A DNA stretch of 64,000 bases from Kaistella montana (GCF_024436175.1 NZ_JANFQP010000001.1:372001-436000); one strand, 5' to 3'; numbered from the stretch's first letter, positions 8,478-17,977 are shown. Numbers and translations: made by a program. Notes: generated by a model not told the origin, from the letters alone.

Positions 8478-9371
8478 ATGATGAAAAATATTTGGAAGTT
8501 TGTTGCGGCTACAGGTTTGTTGATTTTAACCAACTGCAAAGTTCAAAATAACCGAGATAATCTGTTTGAAAATGAGCCGAACTTGGTCTCAAGTCAATTT
8601 GCATTTACGGAAGGACCAGCCTCTGATAATGCTGGAAATATATATTTCACGGATCAACCGAACGATAAAATTTATTTCTGGAACTGGAAAAATAACCGAG
8701 TTGAGTTATTTCTTGAAAAAACAGGAAGAGCCAACGGAACTTATTTTGATAAAGACGATAATTTGATCACTTGCTCCGATAATCAGGGTGAAATTTGGAA
8801 GATTAGTAAAAATAAAGACATTCATATCTTATCAAAAGGTTTTGAAGGCAAAAGATTGAACGGCCCGAATGATCTTTGGATTGACGGTTTCGGCGGAATT
8901 TATTTTACCGATCCTTTGTATGAAAGAAATTACTGGCAAAATTTCAAACAAGAAATTCCCCAGAAAAACTTGTATTATCGAAACCAAAACGGTACAATAA
9001 CAAAGTTGGAAACTTTCGTGCAACCCAACGGAATTATAGGTTCCGAAAAGTTCAAAAAGTTGTTTGTTTCCGATATTGATGCCGGAAAAACTTATGTTTA
9101 CGACATTTTGGGCGAAGGAAAACTTTCCGCAAAGAAATTATTTTGTGAAATGGGATCCGACGGAATGACGCTCGATAACCAAGGAAATCTCTATCTGACA
9201 GGAAATGGCGTAACAATTTTTAATAAAAAAGGTGAAAAAATTACCAATATTCCAATTCCGGAAGAGTGGACGGCAAATGTTACTTTCGGTGGTAAAAATA
9301 ATGCTACTTTATTTATTACCGCTTCAAAATCTGTTTACACTTTAGAAATGAATGTTTCCGGAGTTGAATAA
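8478..9371 (+). CDS. SMP-30/gluconolactonase-family lipoprotein
   Basis: A 297-aa exported beta-propeller of the SMP-30/gluconolactonase/LRE family. The signal peptide MMKNIWKFVAATGLLILTNC has the lipobox Cys right after LTN. Family motifs are 'FTEGPASDNAGNIYFTD' and 'RLNGPNDLWIDGFGGIYFTDP', which supply the metal-binding Glu and Asn/Asp residues. It likely hydrolyses a sugar lactone or similar ester in the periplasm; substrate unknown. A TTG at 8460 also opens the frame, but it sits in promoter-like sequence (TATCTTGC), so the ATG pair at 8478/8481 is preferred. Confidence 0.85.
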   Translation: MMKNIWKFVAATGLLILTNCKVQNNRDNLFENEPNLVSSQFAFTEGPASDNAGNIYFTDQPNDKIYFWNWKNNRVELFLEKTGRANGTYFDKDDNLITCSDNQGEIWKISKNKDIHILSKGFEGKRLNGPNDLWIDGFGGIYFTDPLYERNYWQNFKQEIPQKNLYYRNQNGTITKLETFVQPNGIIGSEKFKKLFVSDIDAGKTYVYDILGEGKLSAKKLFCEMGSDGMTLDNQGNLYLTGNGVTIFNKKGEKITNIPIPEEWTANVTFGGKNNATLFITASKSVYTLEMNVSGVE

Positions 9372-9375
9372 AAAA

Positions 9376-9398
9376 AATCGCTTTTAGTAAGCGATTTC
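9376..9398. terminator. Bidirectional terminator
   Basis: AATCGCTT and AAGCGATT pair around a 5-nt loop, with A-runs on the left and T-runs on the right. It lies between the SMP-30 gene and the convergent helicase gene and overlaps the helicase stop codon. Confidence 0.7.
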
Positions 9399-10691
9399 TA
9401 TTTTTACTTTTTTGCCTTTAAGTTTTTCGTTGGCCAATTTTTTCAGAAGTTCGATGGTTTTTTTTCGGTTGACAGCGACGTACGAAGTCGTATCTTTCAC
9501 TTCAATCAGGCCGATTTCGTCTTTTTCCAAGCCACCTTTTTTGATGAGATAACCGACGATATCTACTTTGTTGACCTTATCTTTTTTCCCAGCGCTGATG
9601 TAGATGGTTTGGTTGGGCGTTCTTTCCGGCGCTTTATCGAAGCCAACGACACTTTCTTCCGGAGTATTATTTTTAATGAAAGAGAAATTTTCGTCTTCAG
9701 TCATAATTAAATACGCAAAACCTTTGGCGTTCATTCTCGCGGTTCGCCCATTTCGGTGGATGAAAGCGTCTTCTTTCGGCGGAAGTTGATAATGAACAAT
9801 CGATTCCACTTCCGGAATATCCAAACCGCGTGCAGCCAAATCGGTGGTGATTAAAATCCTTGCTGAATCGTTCCGAAACTTCAGCAGCGCGCGTTCTCTT
9901 TCGTCTTGCTCCATTCCGCCGTGGAAAGTTTCTCGCTGGATTCCTTTTTCTCTTAATAATTCGGAAATTCGATCAACTGCATCGCGGTGATTACAGAAAA
10001 TCAAGGTTCTTTTATTGCCTATTTTACAGATCAAATGGAATAGAGTATCTAATTTTTTCTCGGAAATTGTCATTACTTTTCTCAATTGGATGTCCGGTTT
10101 GGTTTCTTGAGTTTTAAGGAAATTAATGATTTTTTCATTCTTTAATCCTACAAAATCCGGAATTTTATCCATCGCAGTTGCGGAAGTGAGAATTCGTTGG
10201 GAATTATTTTCCAAAGCTTCGATGATTTCATTCATATCTTCCTCGAAACCGAGCTCCAAAGCTTTATCGAATTCATCTAAAACCAAAGTTTTAATCGTCG
10301 TAGGATCGAAATTTTGATTTCTTAAATGATAAGCAATTCTTCCCGGAGTTCCGATTAAAACCGCCGGAGAGTCCCGAAAATTGTTGATTTCAATTTTTTT
10401 ATCATGACCTCCGTAGCAGATGGAAACTTTGAAATCGGTTCCCATTTGTTTGAAAACCTGCTCAATTTGCAGCGCGAGTTCTCTTACGGGAACGAGAATC
10501 ATCGCCTGAATTCCGGTGTTTTCTTTTTTTAAATTTCTAAGCAAAGGAAACAAGAATGCGAGCGTTTTTCCCGATCCGGTGGGCGATAGCAGAATGACGT
10601 CTGTATCGTTTTCGGTCGCGGTATAAGTAGATTTCTGCATTTGATTCATGTCCTGAATCTGCAGTTTTTGGAAGATGGATTCTAAATTCAT
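9384..10691 (-). CDS. DEAD-box RNA helicase with DbpA-type RNA-binding tail
   Basis: A 435-aa ATP-dependent RNA helicase. Motifs in order: Q-motif region (MNQMQ), SPTGSGKT (Walker A), PVREL, TPGR, DEFD (motif II, with Phe for Ala in DEAD), SAT, TDLAARGLD, and HRNGRTAR. The C-terminal 70 residues ('IYISAGKKDKVNKVDIVGYL') match the DbpA/CsdA RNA-binding domain, which in E. coli DbpA targets 23S rRNA. A ribosome-assembly role is therefore likely. The frame is open far upstream, but MNLESIFQKLQIQ at 10691 is the family-like start, and the extra N-terminal 110 codons run through the rpsA promoter and leader. Confidence 0.9.
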   Translation of the reverse strand: MNLESIFQKLQIQDMNQMQKSTYTATENDTDVILLSPTGSGKTLAFLFPLLRNLKKENTGIQAMILVPVRELALQIEQVFKQMGTDFKVSICYGGHDKKIEINNFRDSPAVLIGTPGRIAYHLRNQNFDPTTIKTLVLDEFDKALELGFEEDMNEIIEALENNSQRILTSATAMDKIPDFVGLKNEKIINFLKTQETKPDIQLRKVMTISEKKLDTLFHLICKIGNKRTLIFCNHRDAVDRISELLREKGIQRETFHGGMEQDERERALLKFRNDSARILITTDLAARGLDIPEVESIVHYQLPPKEDAFIHRNGRTARMNAKGFAYLIMTEDENFSFIKNNTPEESVVGFDKAPERTPNQTIYISAGKKDKVNKVDIVGYLIKKGGLEKDEIGLIEVKDTTSYVAVNRKKTIELLKKLANEKLKGKKVKIEIAY

Positions 10692-10767
10692 ATTGCAAAG
10701 GTAAAGAAAAGGGCTTTGTTTGAGAAATCTAGTGTTTAAGAAATTTGATTTTAAAGTTCTGAAAATA

Positions 10768-10797
10768 TTGTGATTATCAAATATTTTCTTAATTTTG
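10768..10797 (+). promoter_or_regulatory. rpsA promoter
   Basis: TTG at 10768-10770 and a perfect TAnnTTTG box (TAATTTTG, 10790-10797) are 19 bases apart, matching the Bacteroidota housekeeping sigma consensus. They precede a leader of roughly 115 nt. Confidence 0.75.
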
Positions 10798-10803
10798 CAC
10801 CAC

Positions 10804-10918
10804 TTTTTGTGGGAGCATTTGGCAAAGTTAAAATATTCATAACTAACAACTTCCGTATTTTTCGTGAACCACATTGGGCCAAGCAACGAGAAAGAAGGAA
10901 TACAAATTTTATTAGAAA
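10804..10918 (+). promoter_or_regulatory. Long 5' leader of rpsA
   Basis: About 115 nt separate the likely transcription start from the rpsA ATG, long for this genome. Ribosomal protein S1 represses its own mRNA in other bacteria, so the leader may be a regulatory target. I see no strong hairpin of a known class in it. Confidence 0.35.
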
Positions 10919-12706
10919 ATGTCAAAAGAGACAAATTCAGCAGAGGTTTTATTAAACCAAAACGTAGCACCAGAACAATTTGATTGGGATTCTTTCGAAT
11001 CAGGATTAGATGCTGATGCAAGAAAAGAGAAAAGTGATTTAGAGGAAATCTATAACGGATCTCTTAACAACCTTAGCGATAACGATGTATTGGTAGGAAA
11101 AGTTGTAAGACTTACTGATAAAGAAGCTATCGTAGATATCAACTTCAAATCTGAAGGGGTTATTTCATTAAACGAATTCCGTTATAACCAAGGATTGAAA
11201 GTTGGTGATGAAGTAGAAGTAATGGTTGACAGAAGAGAAGACAAATCTGGTCAATTGCAACTTTCTCACAAAAAAGCAAGAACTCTTAAAGCTTGGGATA
11301 AAGTAAACGAACTTCACGAAACTGGAGAAATCGTAAACGGTTTCGTAAAATCTAGAACTAAAGGTGGTATGATCGTTGACGTACACGGTATCGAAGCATT
11401 CTTACCAGGTTCTCAAATCGATGTGAAACCAATCAAAGATTACGATCAGTTTGTTGGTAAAACAATGGAATTCAAAGTTGTGAAAATCAACCCTGAGTTC
11501 AAAAACGTTGTTGTATCTCATAAAGCGCTTATCGAAGCAGATCTTGAAGGTCAAAAACGTGAAATCATCGGTCAATTAGAAAAAGGACAAGTTCTTGAAG
11601 GAACTGTTAAAAATATTACTTCTTACGGGGTATTCGTAGACTTAGGTGGTGTTGATGGATTGATCCACATTACCGACCTTTCTTGGTCTAGAGTAAACCA
11701 CCCATCTGAAATCCTTTCTGACGGGGAAACTGTAAAAGTTGTAATCCTTGATTTCGATGACGAAAAAACAAGAATCCAATTAGGTATGAAGCAATTGGAA
11801 GCTCACCCATGGGATGCGCTTTCTGCTGACTTGAAAGTTGGTGATAAAGTGAAAGGAAAAGTAGTTGTTTTAGCTGATTACGGTGCATTCGTAGAAGTTG
11901 CTCCAGGTGTAGAGGGATTAATACACGTTTCTGAAATGTCTTGGTCAACTCACTTAAGAAGTGCAGGTGATTTCGTAAAAGTAGGTGATGAGGTAGAAGC
12001 AGAAGTTTTAACTCTTGACAGAGAAGACAGAAAAATCTCTTTAGGAATGAAACAACTTACTCAAGATCCTTGGGCGAACATCGAAGCTAAATATCCAGTA
12101 GGTTCTCAGCACGTAGGAACTGTAAGAAACTTCACCAACTTCGGTGTATTCGTAGAATTAGAAGAAGGTATCGATGGTTTGATCTACATTTCTGATCTTT
12201 CTTGGACTAAAAAAATCAAACACCCATCAGAATTCTGTGCGGTAGGAGATAAATTAGATGTTGTAGTTCTTGAACTAGATACTGCTGCAAGAAGACTTTC
12301 TTTAGGTCACAAACAACTTCTTGAAAATCCTTGGGATAAATTCGAAACTAAATATGCTGAAGGAACTGTACACGCAGGAAAAGCTACAGAAGTTTTCGAT
12401 AAAGGAGCACAAGTTCAGTTTGAAGACGCTGAAGTTGAAGCATTCTGCCCATCAAGATTATTAGAAAAAGAAGATGGTTCTAAAATCAAGAAAGGAGAAG
12501 AAGCACAATTCAAAGTAATTGAATTCAACAAAGAATTCAAGAGAGTAGTAGTTTCACACACAGGAATCTTCAGAGACGAAGAGAAGAAAAACGTGAAAGA
12601 AGCCTCTTCTAAACCAGCTGCTTCATCTAGCAACGAAGAGAAATCTACTTTAGGTGATTTAGACGTTTTAGCAGAATTGAAAAAGAAAATGGAAGGAGGA
12701 AACTAA
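10919..12706 (+). CDS. rpsA: 30S ribosomal protein S1
   Basis: A 595-aa protein with six S1 RNA-binding repeats at about residues 45-110, 125-190, 207-277, 292-364, 379-451 and 465-530. Each is recognisable by a 'G.V..I..YGVFVDL..G.DGLIHIS.LSW' pattern. It recruits mRNA to the 30S subunit, which matters more here because genes lack Shine-Dalgarno sequences. Codon use is noticeably more biased than in neighbouring genes, as expected for high expression. The last 45 residues are a charged, Ser-rich tail. A strong promoter and a strong terminator flank the gene. Confidence 0.97.
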   Translation: MSKETNSAEVLLNQNVAPEQFDWDSFESGLDADARKEKSDLEEIYNGSLNNLSDNDVLVGKVVRLTDKEAIVDINFKSEGVISLNEFRYNQGLKVGDEVEVMVDRREDKSGQLQLSHKKARTLKAWDKVNELHETGEIVNGFVKSRTKGGMIVDVHGIEAFLPGSQIDVKPIKDYDQFVGKTMEFKVVKINPEFKNVVVSHKALIEADLEGQKREIIGQLEKGQVLEGTVKNITSYGVFVDLGGVDGLIHITDLSWSRVNHPSEILSDGETVKVVILDFDDEKTRIQLGMKQLEAHPWDALSADLKVGDKVKGKVVVLADYGAFVEVAPGVEGLIHVSEMSWSTHLRSAGDFVKVGDEVEAEVLTLDREDRKISLGMKQLTQDPWANIEAKYPVGSQHVGTVRNFTNFGVFVELEEGIDGLIYISDLSWTKKIKHPSEFCAVGDKLDVVVLELDTAARRLSLGHKQLLENPWDKFETKYAEGTVHAGKATEVFDKGAQVQFEDAEVEAFCPSRLLEKEDGSKIKKGEEAQFKVIEFNKEFKRVVVSHTGIFRDEEKKNVKEASSKPAASSSNEEKSTLGDLDVLAELKKKMEGGN

Positions 12707-12730
12707 TTCCTGATTTTCAATAATAAAAAT

Positions 12731-12762
12731 GGCGCCTCAGTGATCTGGGGCGCTTTTTTTTG
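12731..12762 (+). terminator. Strong rpsA terminator
   Basis: GCGCCTCAG and CTGGGGCGC (one U-G pair) form a 9-bp GC-rich stem with a TGAT loop (12732-12753), followed by eight T residues. Confidence 0.9.
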
Positions 12763-13166
12763 TTTAAATAATTAGCGAAGAAAATGTTTGCCATTTTCCT
12801 TGTTTTAAATCTGAAAAAATTATTTTGATAACATCTGTTCTTTTATATAAATTCAATCCAAAATTTCGCCATTGAAATCACAGTGGCATGTTTAATCATT
12901 TCTTTTAATATTCTAATATGGGAAAATAGAATTCTTTTGAAAATGCCTGAAGCGCATAACTATTTAAAAGTAAACAATTCCTAAAGATTTTATTGAAATT
13001 TGGTAGATGAAATTGAAATCAATATCTCTCAGCTTACCCATTTTAAAATGCAACACCATCAGCAGTTTCTTAAAAATTATTTAGAATAAAATCCACAAGT
13101 TTCTTGTTCTCTGCCAACTTTTTTGGAGAATTCGTGAAGCATGCATAGTCGCTTTACAACAATAAA
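12763..13166. other. Intergenic stretch without a supportable gene
   Basis: About 400 bases between the rpsA and rplS terminators. All six frames are broken by frequent stops; the longest reverse open pieces (around 12960-13060) are under 30 codons and match no family I know. It may hold a decayed gene. No RNA gene or repeat was recognised. Confidence 0.5.
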
Positions 13167-13197
13167 AAACCCACCAAATAAATTTGATGGGTTTTCC
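13167..13197 (-). terminator. rplS terminator
   Basis: On the minus strand AAACCCATCAAAT pairs with ATTTGGTGGGTTT (one G-U pair) and is followed by a T-rich run. It lies just downstream of the rplS stop. Confidence 0.75.
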
Positions 13198-13214
13198 TAT
13201 TGTTGTTGTCTGAA

Positions 13215-13568
13215 TTATTTTTTGTAAGCAGCGTCTTTAATTCTCGCTTTTTTACCTCTAAGGTCTCTGAAGTAGTAGATTCTTGCTCTTCTAACTTTAC
13301 CTTTTCTGTCTAATTCAATTTTTTGAAGAGCAGGCATGTTCAATGGGAAAACTCTCTCTACACCTACATCACCACTCATTTTTCTGATGGTAAAAGTTTT
13401 GGTAAGGCCAGTTCCTCTCAACTGAATTACAGTACCTTTAAAGAACTGAGTTCTTGTTTTAGCACCTTCTTTAATTTCGTAATACACAGTGATGGTGTCA
13501 CCGGCTTTGAATTCTGGGAATTCTTTTTTTGTGATGTACTTGTCTTGTACGTACTTTACTAAATCCAT
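13215..13568 (-). CDS. rplS: 50S ribosomal protein L19
   Basis: A 117-aa L19 protein of normal length. Signature elements are the beta-barrel start 'FKAGDTITVYYEIKEGAKTRTQFFKGTVI', the segment 'FTIRKMSGDVGVERVFPL', and the basic tail 'RRARIYYFRDLRGKKARIKD'. L19 sits at the 30S-50S interface. In many bacteria rplS is cotranscribed with rpsP, rimM and trmD; here it is alone with its own promoter, roughly 70-nt leader and terminator, as is common in flavobacteria. Confidence 0.97.
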   Translation of the reverse strand: MDLVKYVQDKYITKKEFPEFKAGDTITVYYEIKEGAKTRTQFFKGTVIQLRGTGLTKTFTIRKMSGDVGVERVFPLNMPALQKIELDRKGKVRRARIYYFRDLRGKKARIKDAAYKK

Positions 13569-13637
13569 TTTTTTTTGTAAAAAATTGTTTTTGTCGAGCT
13601 AACCAACTTTCACGTCCTTCGTCAGAGGTTGATTAAC
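13569..13637 (-). promoter_or_regulatory. rplS 5' leader, possible L19 autoregulatory RNA
   Basis: The roughly 70-nt transcribed leader contains AATCAACC and GGTTAGCT segments that can pair around a GA-rich region (CTCTGACGAAGGACGTGAAA). Comparative genomics has proposed an L19 leader in flavobacteria; I recall this and could not check it. The pairing is suggestive only. Confidence 0.35.
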
Positions 13638-13643
13638 AGGTTG

Positions 13644-13674
13644 CAAAAATAAAACAATTTTTTCTGACAGCCAA
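13644..13674 (-). promoter_or_regulatory. rplS promoter
   Basis: On the minus strand TTG (13674-13672) and a perfect TAnnTTTG box (TATTTTTG, 13651-13644) are 20 bases apart. Confidence 0.75.
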
Positions 13675-13816
13675 CACTTTAGAAAATATTTTTTTTAAAT
13701 TTTCAATTTCGTGGAGATTTTAAATCTGCTTCAAAAAATATCTGTACTAATCTGTAAGAATCCAAAGAAGATAATTAAAAAATTCGTAATTTCAAGCCAT
13801 AAAATTTCAATAAAAA

Positions 13817-14521
13817 ATGATCGATAAAAGAGTAAAAAACGTTCAAGAAGCCATCGCAGGGATCCAAAGTGGCATGACGCTCATGTTGGGTGGGTTCGGA
13901 TTGTGCGGAATTCCTGAGAATACAATTGCAGCTTTGGTAGAAAGCGGTGTTACAGATTTAACCTGTATTTCAAACAATGCCGGAGTGGATGATTTCGGGC
14001 TTGGACTTTTATTGCAAAAAAAGCAAATCAAAAAAATGATTTCTTCTTATGTTGGTGAAAATGCCGAATTTGAAAGACAAATGCTCTCTGGTGAATTGGA
14101 AGTAGAACTCACTCCACAAGGAACTTTAGCAGAAAAATGCCGCGCTGCACAAGCCGGAATTCCTGCTTTTTATACGCCTGCCGGTTACGGAACTGAAGTT
14201 GCCGAAGGAAAAGAAACCAAAGAATTTCACGGGAAAATGCATATTTTAGAAAATGCATATGAAGCAGATTTTTCTATTGTAAAAGCTTGGAAAGGCGACC
14301 ATGCTGGAAATTTAATTTTCAAAGGTTCTGCCAGAAATTTTAATTTTCCAATGGCGGGAGCAGGAAAAATTACCATCGCTGAAGTGGAAGAACTTTTAGA
14401 GCCAGGACAATTGGATCCCAATGAAATCCACATCCCGGGAATTATGGTTCAAAGAATTTTCCAAGGTGAAAAATTCGAGAAAAGAATTGAGCAAAGAACA
14501 GTAAGAAGGAAAGAGAATTAA
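13817..14521 (+). CDS. scoA: 3-oxoacid CoA-transferase subunit A
   Basis: The 234-aa alpha subunit of a family I CoA-transferase, which moves CoA between succinyl-CoA and acetoacetate (or a similar pair). It shows the glycine-rich opening '[19 protein letters not shown]', the segment '[17 protein letters not shown]' and the C-terminal '[11 protein letters not shown]'. The catalytic Glu is on subunit B. The partner gene is 2.8 kb further on, after a GLPGLI gene and an opposing ABC transporter, whereas these subunits are usually adjacent. Function is confident as a class; substrate pair is inferred. Confidence 0.92.
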   Translation: MIDKRVKNVQEAIAGIQSGMTLMLGGFGLCGIPENTIAALVESGVTDLTCISNNAGVDDFGLGLLLQKKQIKKMISSYVGENAEFERQMLSGELEVELTPQGTLAEKCRAAQAGIPAFYTPAGYGTEVAEGKETKEFHGKMHILENAYEADFSIVKAWKGDHAGNLIFKGSARNFNFPMAGAGKITIAEVEELLEPGQLDPNEIHIPGIMVQRIFQGEKFEKRIEQRTVRRKEN

Positions 14522-14554
14522 TTTCTTTGAATTTACATTATCTTGTTATTTAAC

Positions 14555-15379
14555 ATGAAAAACTTAACCTTCACAATATTATTCATTTTGTGCAGCCAAA
14601 TAACTTTTGCACAGACCAACCGCTTTATCTACGAAATGAAATACCGAAATAATCCGGCGGAAGCCTATAGGACGGATTTGATGACATTGGATATCAATAA
14701 AGATGAGGTGAAATTTTACGATTATGAATTTGTAAAATATGATTCATTAAATAAGCGAGGAAATGAATATTCATCACGGTACAGCACAAAATCCGATCAG
14801 GTTTTGGTGAGAAAATTTAACACCAATAAAAATTTACAATACAGAGATTTTTTCGACTATTTCAAAGTAATTAGTAATGATGAAATGAAATGGAAGCTAT
14901 TGCCCGAAACGCAAACGATAGACGGTTATAAACTACAGAAAGCGACTACACAGTTTGGTGGTAGAGATTGGACTGCATGGTTTGCTAAAGACATCAACAT
15001 CTCTGAAGGGCCGTATAAATTTCGTGGTTTGCCTGGACTTATTTTTTCACTGGAAGATAGTGATAAAGATTTTTCCTATCGTTTGATTAAGAATATAAAA
15101 CTCACAAAAACCTTTGATACTAAGGATTTTGTAGAAACTCACTACGGCAAGCCAGCGCTTCCTGTTACTAATGCGAAATTCAATGAATACATCCAGGATA
15201 TTTACGTTGATCCTGTCAGAATGTTTTCATCCCAAATAAAAGATGGTGGCAAAGCATCTTTCAAAAACGAAACAGTAGAAAGTGTTGCGGAACTAAACAA
15301 AAAGAAGCAAATGCTACAAAATGGCATTAAAGGACGATATATCTTTATTGAAAAAGATAAAGCGCCCGTTTTTAAATAA
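14555..15379 (+). CDS. GLPGLI-family secreted protein
   Basis: A 274-aa exported protein starting MKNLTFTILFILCSQITFAQ, a signal peptide cut after FAQ. The family hallmark is present in full: 'FGGRDWTAWFAKD' followed by GPYKFRGLPGLIFSLED. The family (Porph_ging, PF09697) is restricted to Bacteroidota and its function is unknown; one idea is a role in envelope or peptide handling. A TTG four codons upstream also opens the frame, but the ATG fits the signal peptide better. It lies 33 bases after scoA, so it may be cotranscribed with it. Confidence 0.9.
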   Translation: MKNLTFTILFILCSQITFAQTNRFIYEMKYRNNPAEAYRTDLMTLDINKDEVKFYDYEFVKYDSLNKRGNEYSSRYSTKSDQVLVRKFNTNKNLQYRDFFDYFKVISNDEMKWKLLPETQTIDGYKLQKATTQFGGRDWTAWFAKDINISEGPYKFRGLPGLIFSLEDSDKDFSYRLIKNIKLTKTFDTKDFVETHYGKPALPVTNAKFNEYIQDIYVDPVRMFSSQIKDGGKASFKNETVESVAELNKKKQMLQNGIKGRYIFIEKDKAPVFK

Positions 15380-15384
15380 TAATC

Positions 15385-17169
15385 CTATTTTCTTTCCCCA
15401 ATCTGTTGTCTCCACATTGCATAATACAGTCCCTTTTCGTTGAGTAAAGCCTCGTGTGAGCCGGTTTCGATGATTTGTCCACGTTCTAGGACGAAGATGC
15501 GGTCGGCGTGCATAATGGTGCTCAATCGGTGTGCAATAAGTACTGTAATCTGTTCTTTTTCAAGCGAAATTTCTCGGATGGTCGCTGTGATTTCCTCTTC
15601 CGTGATGCTGTCCAGCGCTGAAGTGGCTTCATCAAAAATTAAAAGATGCGGCTTACGCAAAAGCGCTCTTGCAATCGCGATGCGCTGTTTTTCACCGCCT
15701 GAAAGTTTTAGTCCACCTTCGCCGATAACGGTTTCGATACCCTTTTCAGCACGGTTCAGCAGGTTGGTACAGCTTGCTTTTTCTAATGCCGTACGGATGT
15801 CTTCATCGGTAGCATTGGGATTTACAAACAACAAGTTTTCACGGATGGTTCCGGCGAAAAGTTGGGTATCCTGAGTCACGAATCCGATTTGGTTGCGCAA
15901 TTCATCAAAATCAAAATCTTTTCCGGGGATTTGGTTATAAAAAATCTCACCTTCCTGCGGGCGGTAAAGTCCTACAAGCATTTTTACCAAAGTAGATTTG
16001 CCGCTACCGCTTGGTCCTACAAATGCGATGGTTTCTCCGTTTTTCACTTCAAAGGATATTCGATTCAGGGCCTTGTATTGCGCTGATTGGTGCTTGAATG
16101 CCACATTTCTGAATTCCAAATCATTGATGGCACCTATTTTCCTTGGATTTTTCGGACTTGGTTCCGGCGATTTTTTCATTAATTGGTCAAAATTATTCAG
16201 CGACGCCTGAGCCTCACGGTAAGAAATAATGATGTTGCCGATTTCCTGCATAGGCCCGAAAATAAAGAATCCGTAGAACATCAGTGACAAATATTGCCCC
16301 GGCGAAACGATGTCTTTGAAGATGAGCAAAAGTAGCGTCAGCGTGATAAGTTGCTGCAGGAAATTGACCATTGTTCCTTGTATGAAACTCAGCGAACGGA
16401 TGCTTTTTACCTTTTTCAGCTCCAAGTTCAGAATTTTGTAGGTATTGTTGTTCAATCGTTTAACTTCTTGATTGGTAAGTCCTAAACTCTTTACAATCTC
16501 GATATTACGCAAGCTTTCGGTGGTGGTTCCGGCGAGTGCATTGGTTTCGGAAACGATATTTTTTTGAATCGATTTAATCTTTTTACTTAAAATATTGGTC
16601 ACAAAAGAAATCACGAAAATCCCCACGATATAAACCGGCATAATGCTCCAATGTAGTCGGATGGCATAGATGGAAACGAAAATAATGCTCACGATAATTC
16701 CAAAAAACACATTCACAAAACTGGTGATGAACCGCTCGGTATCGGTGCGCACTTTTGTCAGGATTGATAGGGTTTCACCGCTACTTTGATCTTCGAATTC
16801 CTGATATGGCAAACGCATAGAGTGTTGCAGACCATCGGTAAATATTTTGGCTCCAAATTTTTGAATAATTACATTAACCGCATAATCCTGAAAAGCCTTC
16901 GCAATACGGCTTACCATTGCTGTTCCGATTAAAAGACCAAGAAAATATAGAATGCCGTGGTTGGCATCTGTGCCGTAGATGTATTGGTCAATATTACGAG
17001 GAAGTGTTTTTTCTTTATCGAAAAATCCGGGATGCGTAACGAATCGGTCGAGAATATTTCCTGTAATAGCCGGTGAAAACAACGAGAAAACCTGATTGAC
17101 CGCCGCCAATGCAAGCGATATAAAAAGTAAAGTTCTGTACGGTTTGAGGTAGTATAATAGGGTTTTCAT
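15385..17169 (-). CDS. ABC transporter, fused permease and ATPase (MsbA/exporter type)
   Basis: A 594-aa half-transporter with six membrane helices in the first 320 residues, then an ATPase domain with GPSGSGKST (Walker A), LSGGEKQR (signature), LLIFDEATSALD (Walker B) and IAHRLST (switch His). It is expected to work as a homodimer exporting lipids, peptides or drugs; cargo cannot be told. The frame extends to a TTG at 17208, but the ATG at 17169 (MKTLLYYLKPYRTLL) is the usual start for the family. It sits on the opposite strand between the two CoA-transferase genes. Confidence 0.9.
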   Translation of the reverse strand: MKTLLYYLKPYRTLLFISLALAAVNQVFSLFSPAITGNILDRFVTHPGFFDKEKTLPRNIDQYIYGTDANHGILYFLGLLIGTAMVSRIAKAFQDYAVNVIIQKFGAKIFTDGLQHSMRLPYQEFEDQSSGETLSILTKVRTDTERFITSFVNVFFGIIVSIIFVSIYAIRLHWSIMPVYIVGIFVISFVTNILSKKIKSIQKNIVSETNALAGTTTESLRNIEIVKSLGLTNQEVKRLNNNTYKILNLELKKVKSIRSLSFIQGTMVNFLQQLITLTLLLLIFKDIVSPGQYLSLMFYGFFIFGPMQEIGNIIISYREAQASLNNFDQLMKKSPEPSPKNPRKIGAINDLEFRNVAFKHQSAQYKALNRISFEVKNGETIAFVGPSGSGKSTLVKMLVGLYRPQEGEIFYNQIPGKDFDFDELRNQIGFVTQDTQLFAGTIRENLLFVNPNATDEDIRTALEKASCTNLLNRAEKGIETVIGEGGLKLSGGEKQRIAIARALLRKPHLLIFDEATSALDSITEEEITATIREISLEKEQITVLIAHRLSTIMHADRIFVLERGQIIETGSHEALLNEKGLYYAMWRQQIGERK

Positions 17170-17289
17170 ATATTCTGAAAAGGGTTTTGGTTCTAAATGA
17201 ATCGGCAAATTTACTTCATTTCTCCGTCTTTTTATCTACATTTTTGTATTACCTAAACTTTATTTAAATTAGCAACAAACAATGTAAAC

Positions 17290-17943
17290 ATGCTTACCAA
17301 AGAACAAATCGCTCAACGCATATCTAAAGAAGTAAAAGATCGTTACTACGTAAATCTCGGAATTGGGATTCCAACTTTGGTCGCAAACTATGTTCCGCAG
17401 GATATTTCTGTGGAATTCCAGAGTGAAAACGGAGTGCTTGGAATGGGCCCTTTTCCTTATGAAGGCAAAGAAGATGCAGATCTTATCAACGCCGGAAAAC
17501 AAACGATTACTACGCTTCCCGGAGCGTCGTTCTTTGATTCTGCCTTTAGTTTCGGAATGATTCGAAGCCAAAAAGTGGATCTCACGATTCTTGGAGCAAT
17601 GGAAGTTTCCGAAAACGGTGATATTGCCAATTGGAAAATTCCTGGAAAAATGGTGAAAGGAATGGGTGGCGCGATGGATTTGGTGGCTTCCGCAGAAAAT
17701 ATTATTGTTGCGATGATGCATGTAAACAAAGCTGGAGAAAGTAAAATTCTGAAAAAATGTACGCTTCCCTTAACTGGAGTGGGTTGTGTGAAGAAGGTAG
17801 TTACGGAATTGGCTGTTTTGGAAGTGACTGATAAAGGTTTCAAGCTTTTGGAACGAGCGCCGGGAGTTTCCGTTGAAGATATCGTGAAGGCTACCGAAGC
17901 CGATTTAATTATTGAGGGAGAAATTCCGGAGATGGTTTTCTAA
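17290..17943 (+). CDS. scoB: 3-oxoacid CoA-transferase subunit B
   Basis: The 217-aa beta subunit, carrying the catalytic Glu in the family motif SENGVLGMGP. Other hallmarks are 'YYVNLGIGIPTLVANYV' and 'MVKGMGGAMDLV'. It forms the active enzyme with ScoA encoded at 13817. Because of the intervening genes it must have its own promoter; no perfect TAnnTTTG box was found in the 120 bases between it and the divergent ABC gene. A terminator follows, so it is a single-gene unit. Confidence 0.92.
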   Translation: MLTKEQIAQRISKEVKDRYYVNLGIGIPTLVANYVPQDISVEFQSENGVLGMGPFPYEGKEDADLINAGKQTITTLPGASFFDSAFSFGMIRSQKVDLTILGAMEVSENGDIANWKIPGKMVKGMGGAMDLVASAENIIVAMMHVNKAGESKILKKCTLPLTGVGCVKKVVTELAVLEVTDKGFKLLERAPGVSVEDIVKATEADLIIEGEIPEMVF

Positions 17944-17977
17944 GAAAACGAATTTATTTTATCATTGATTGTGAAAG

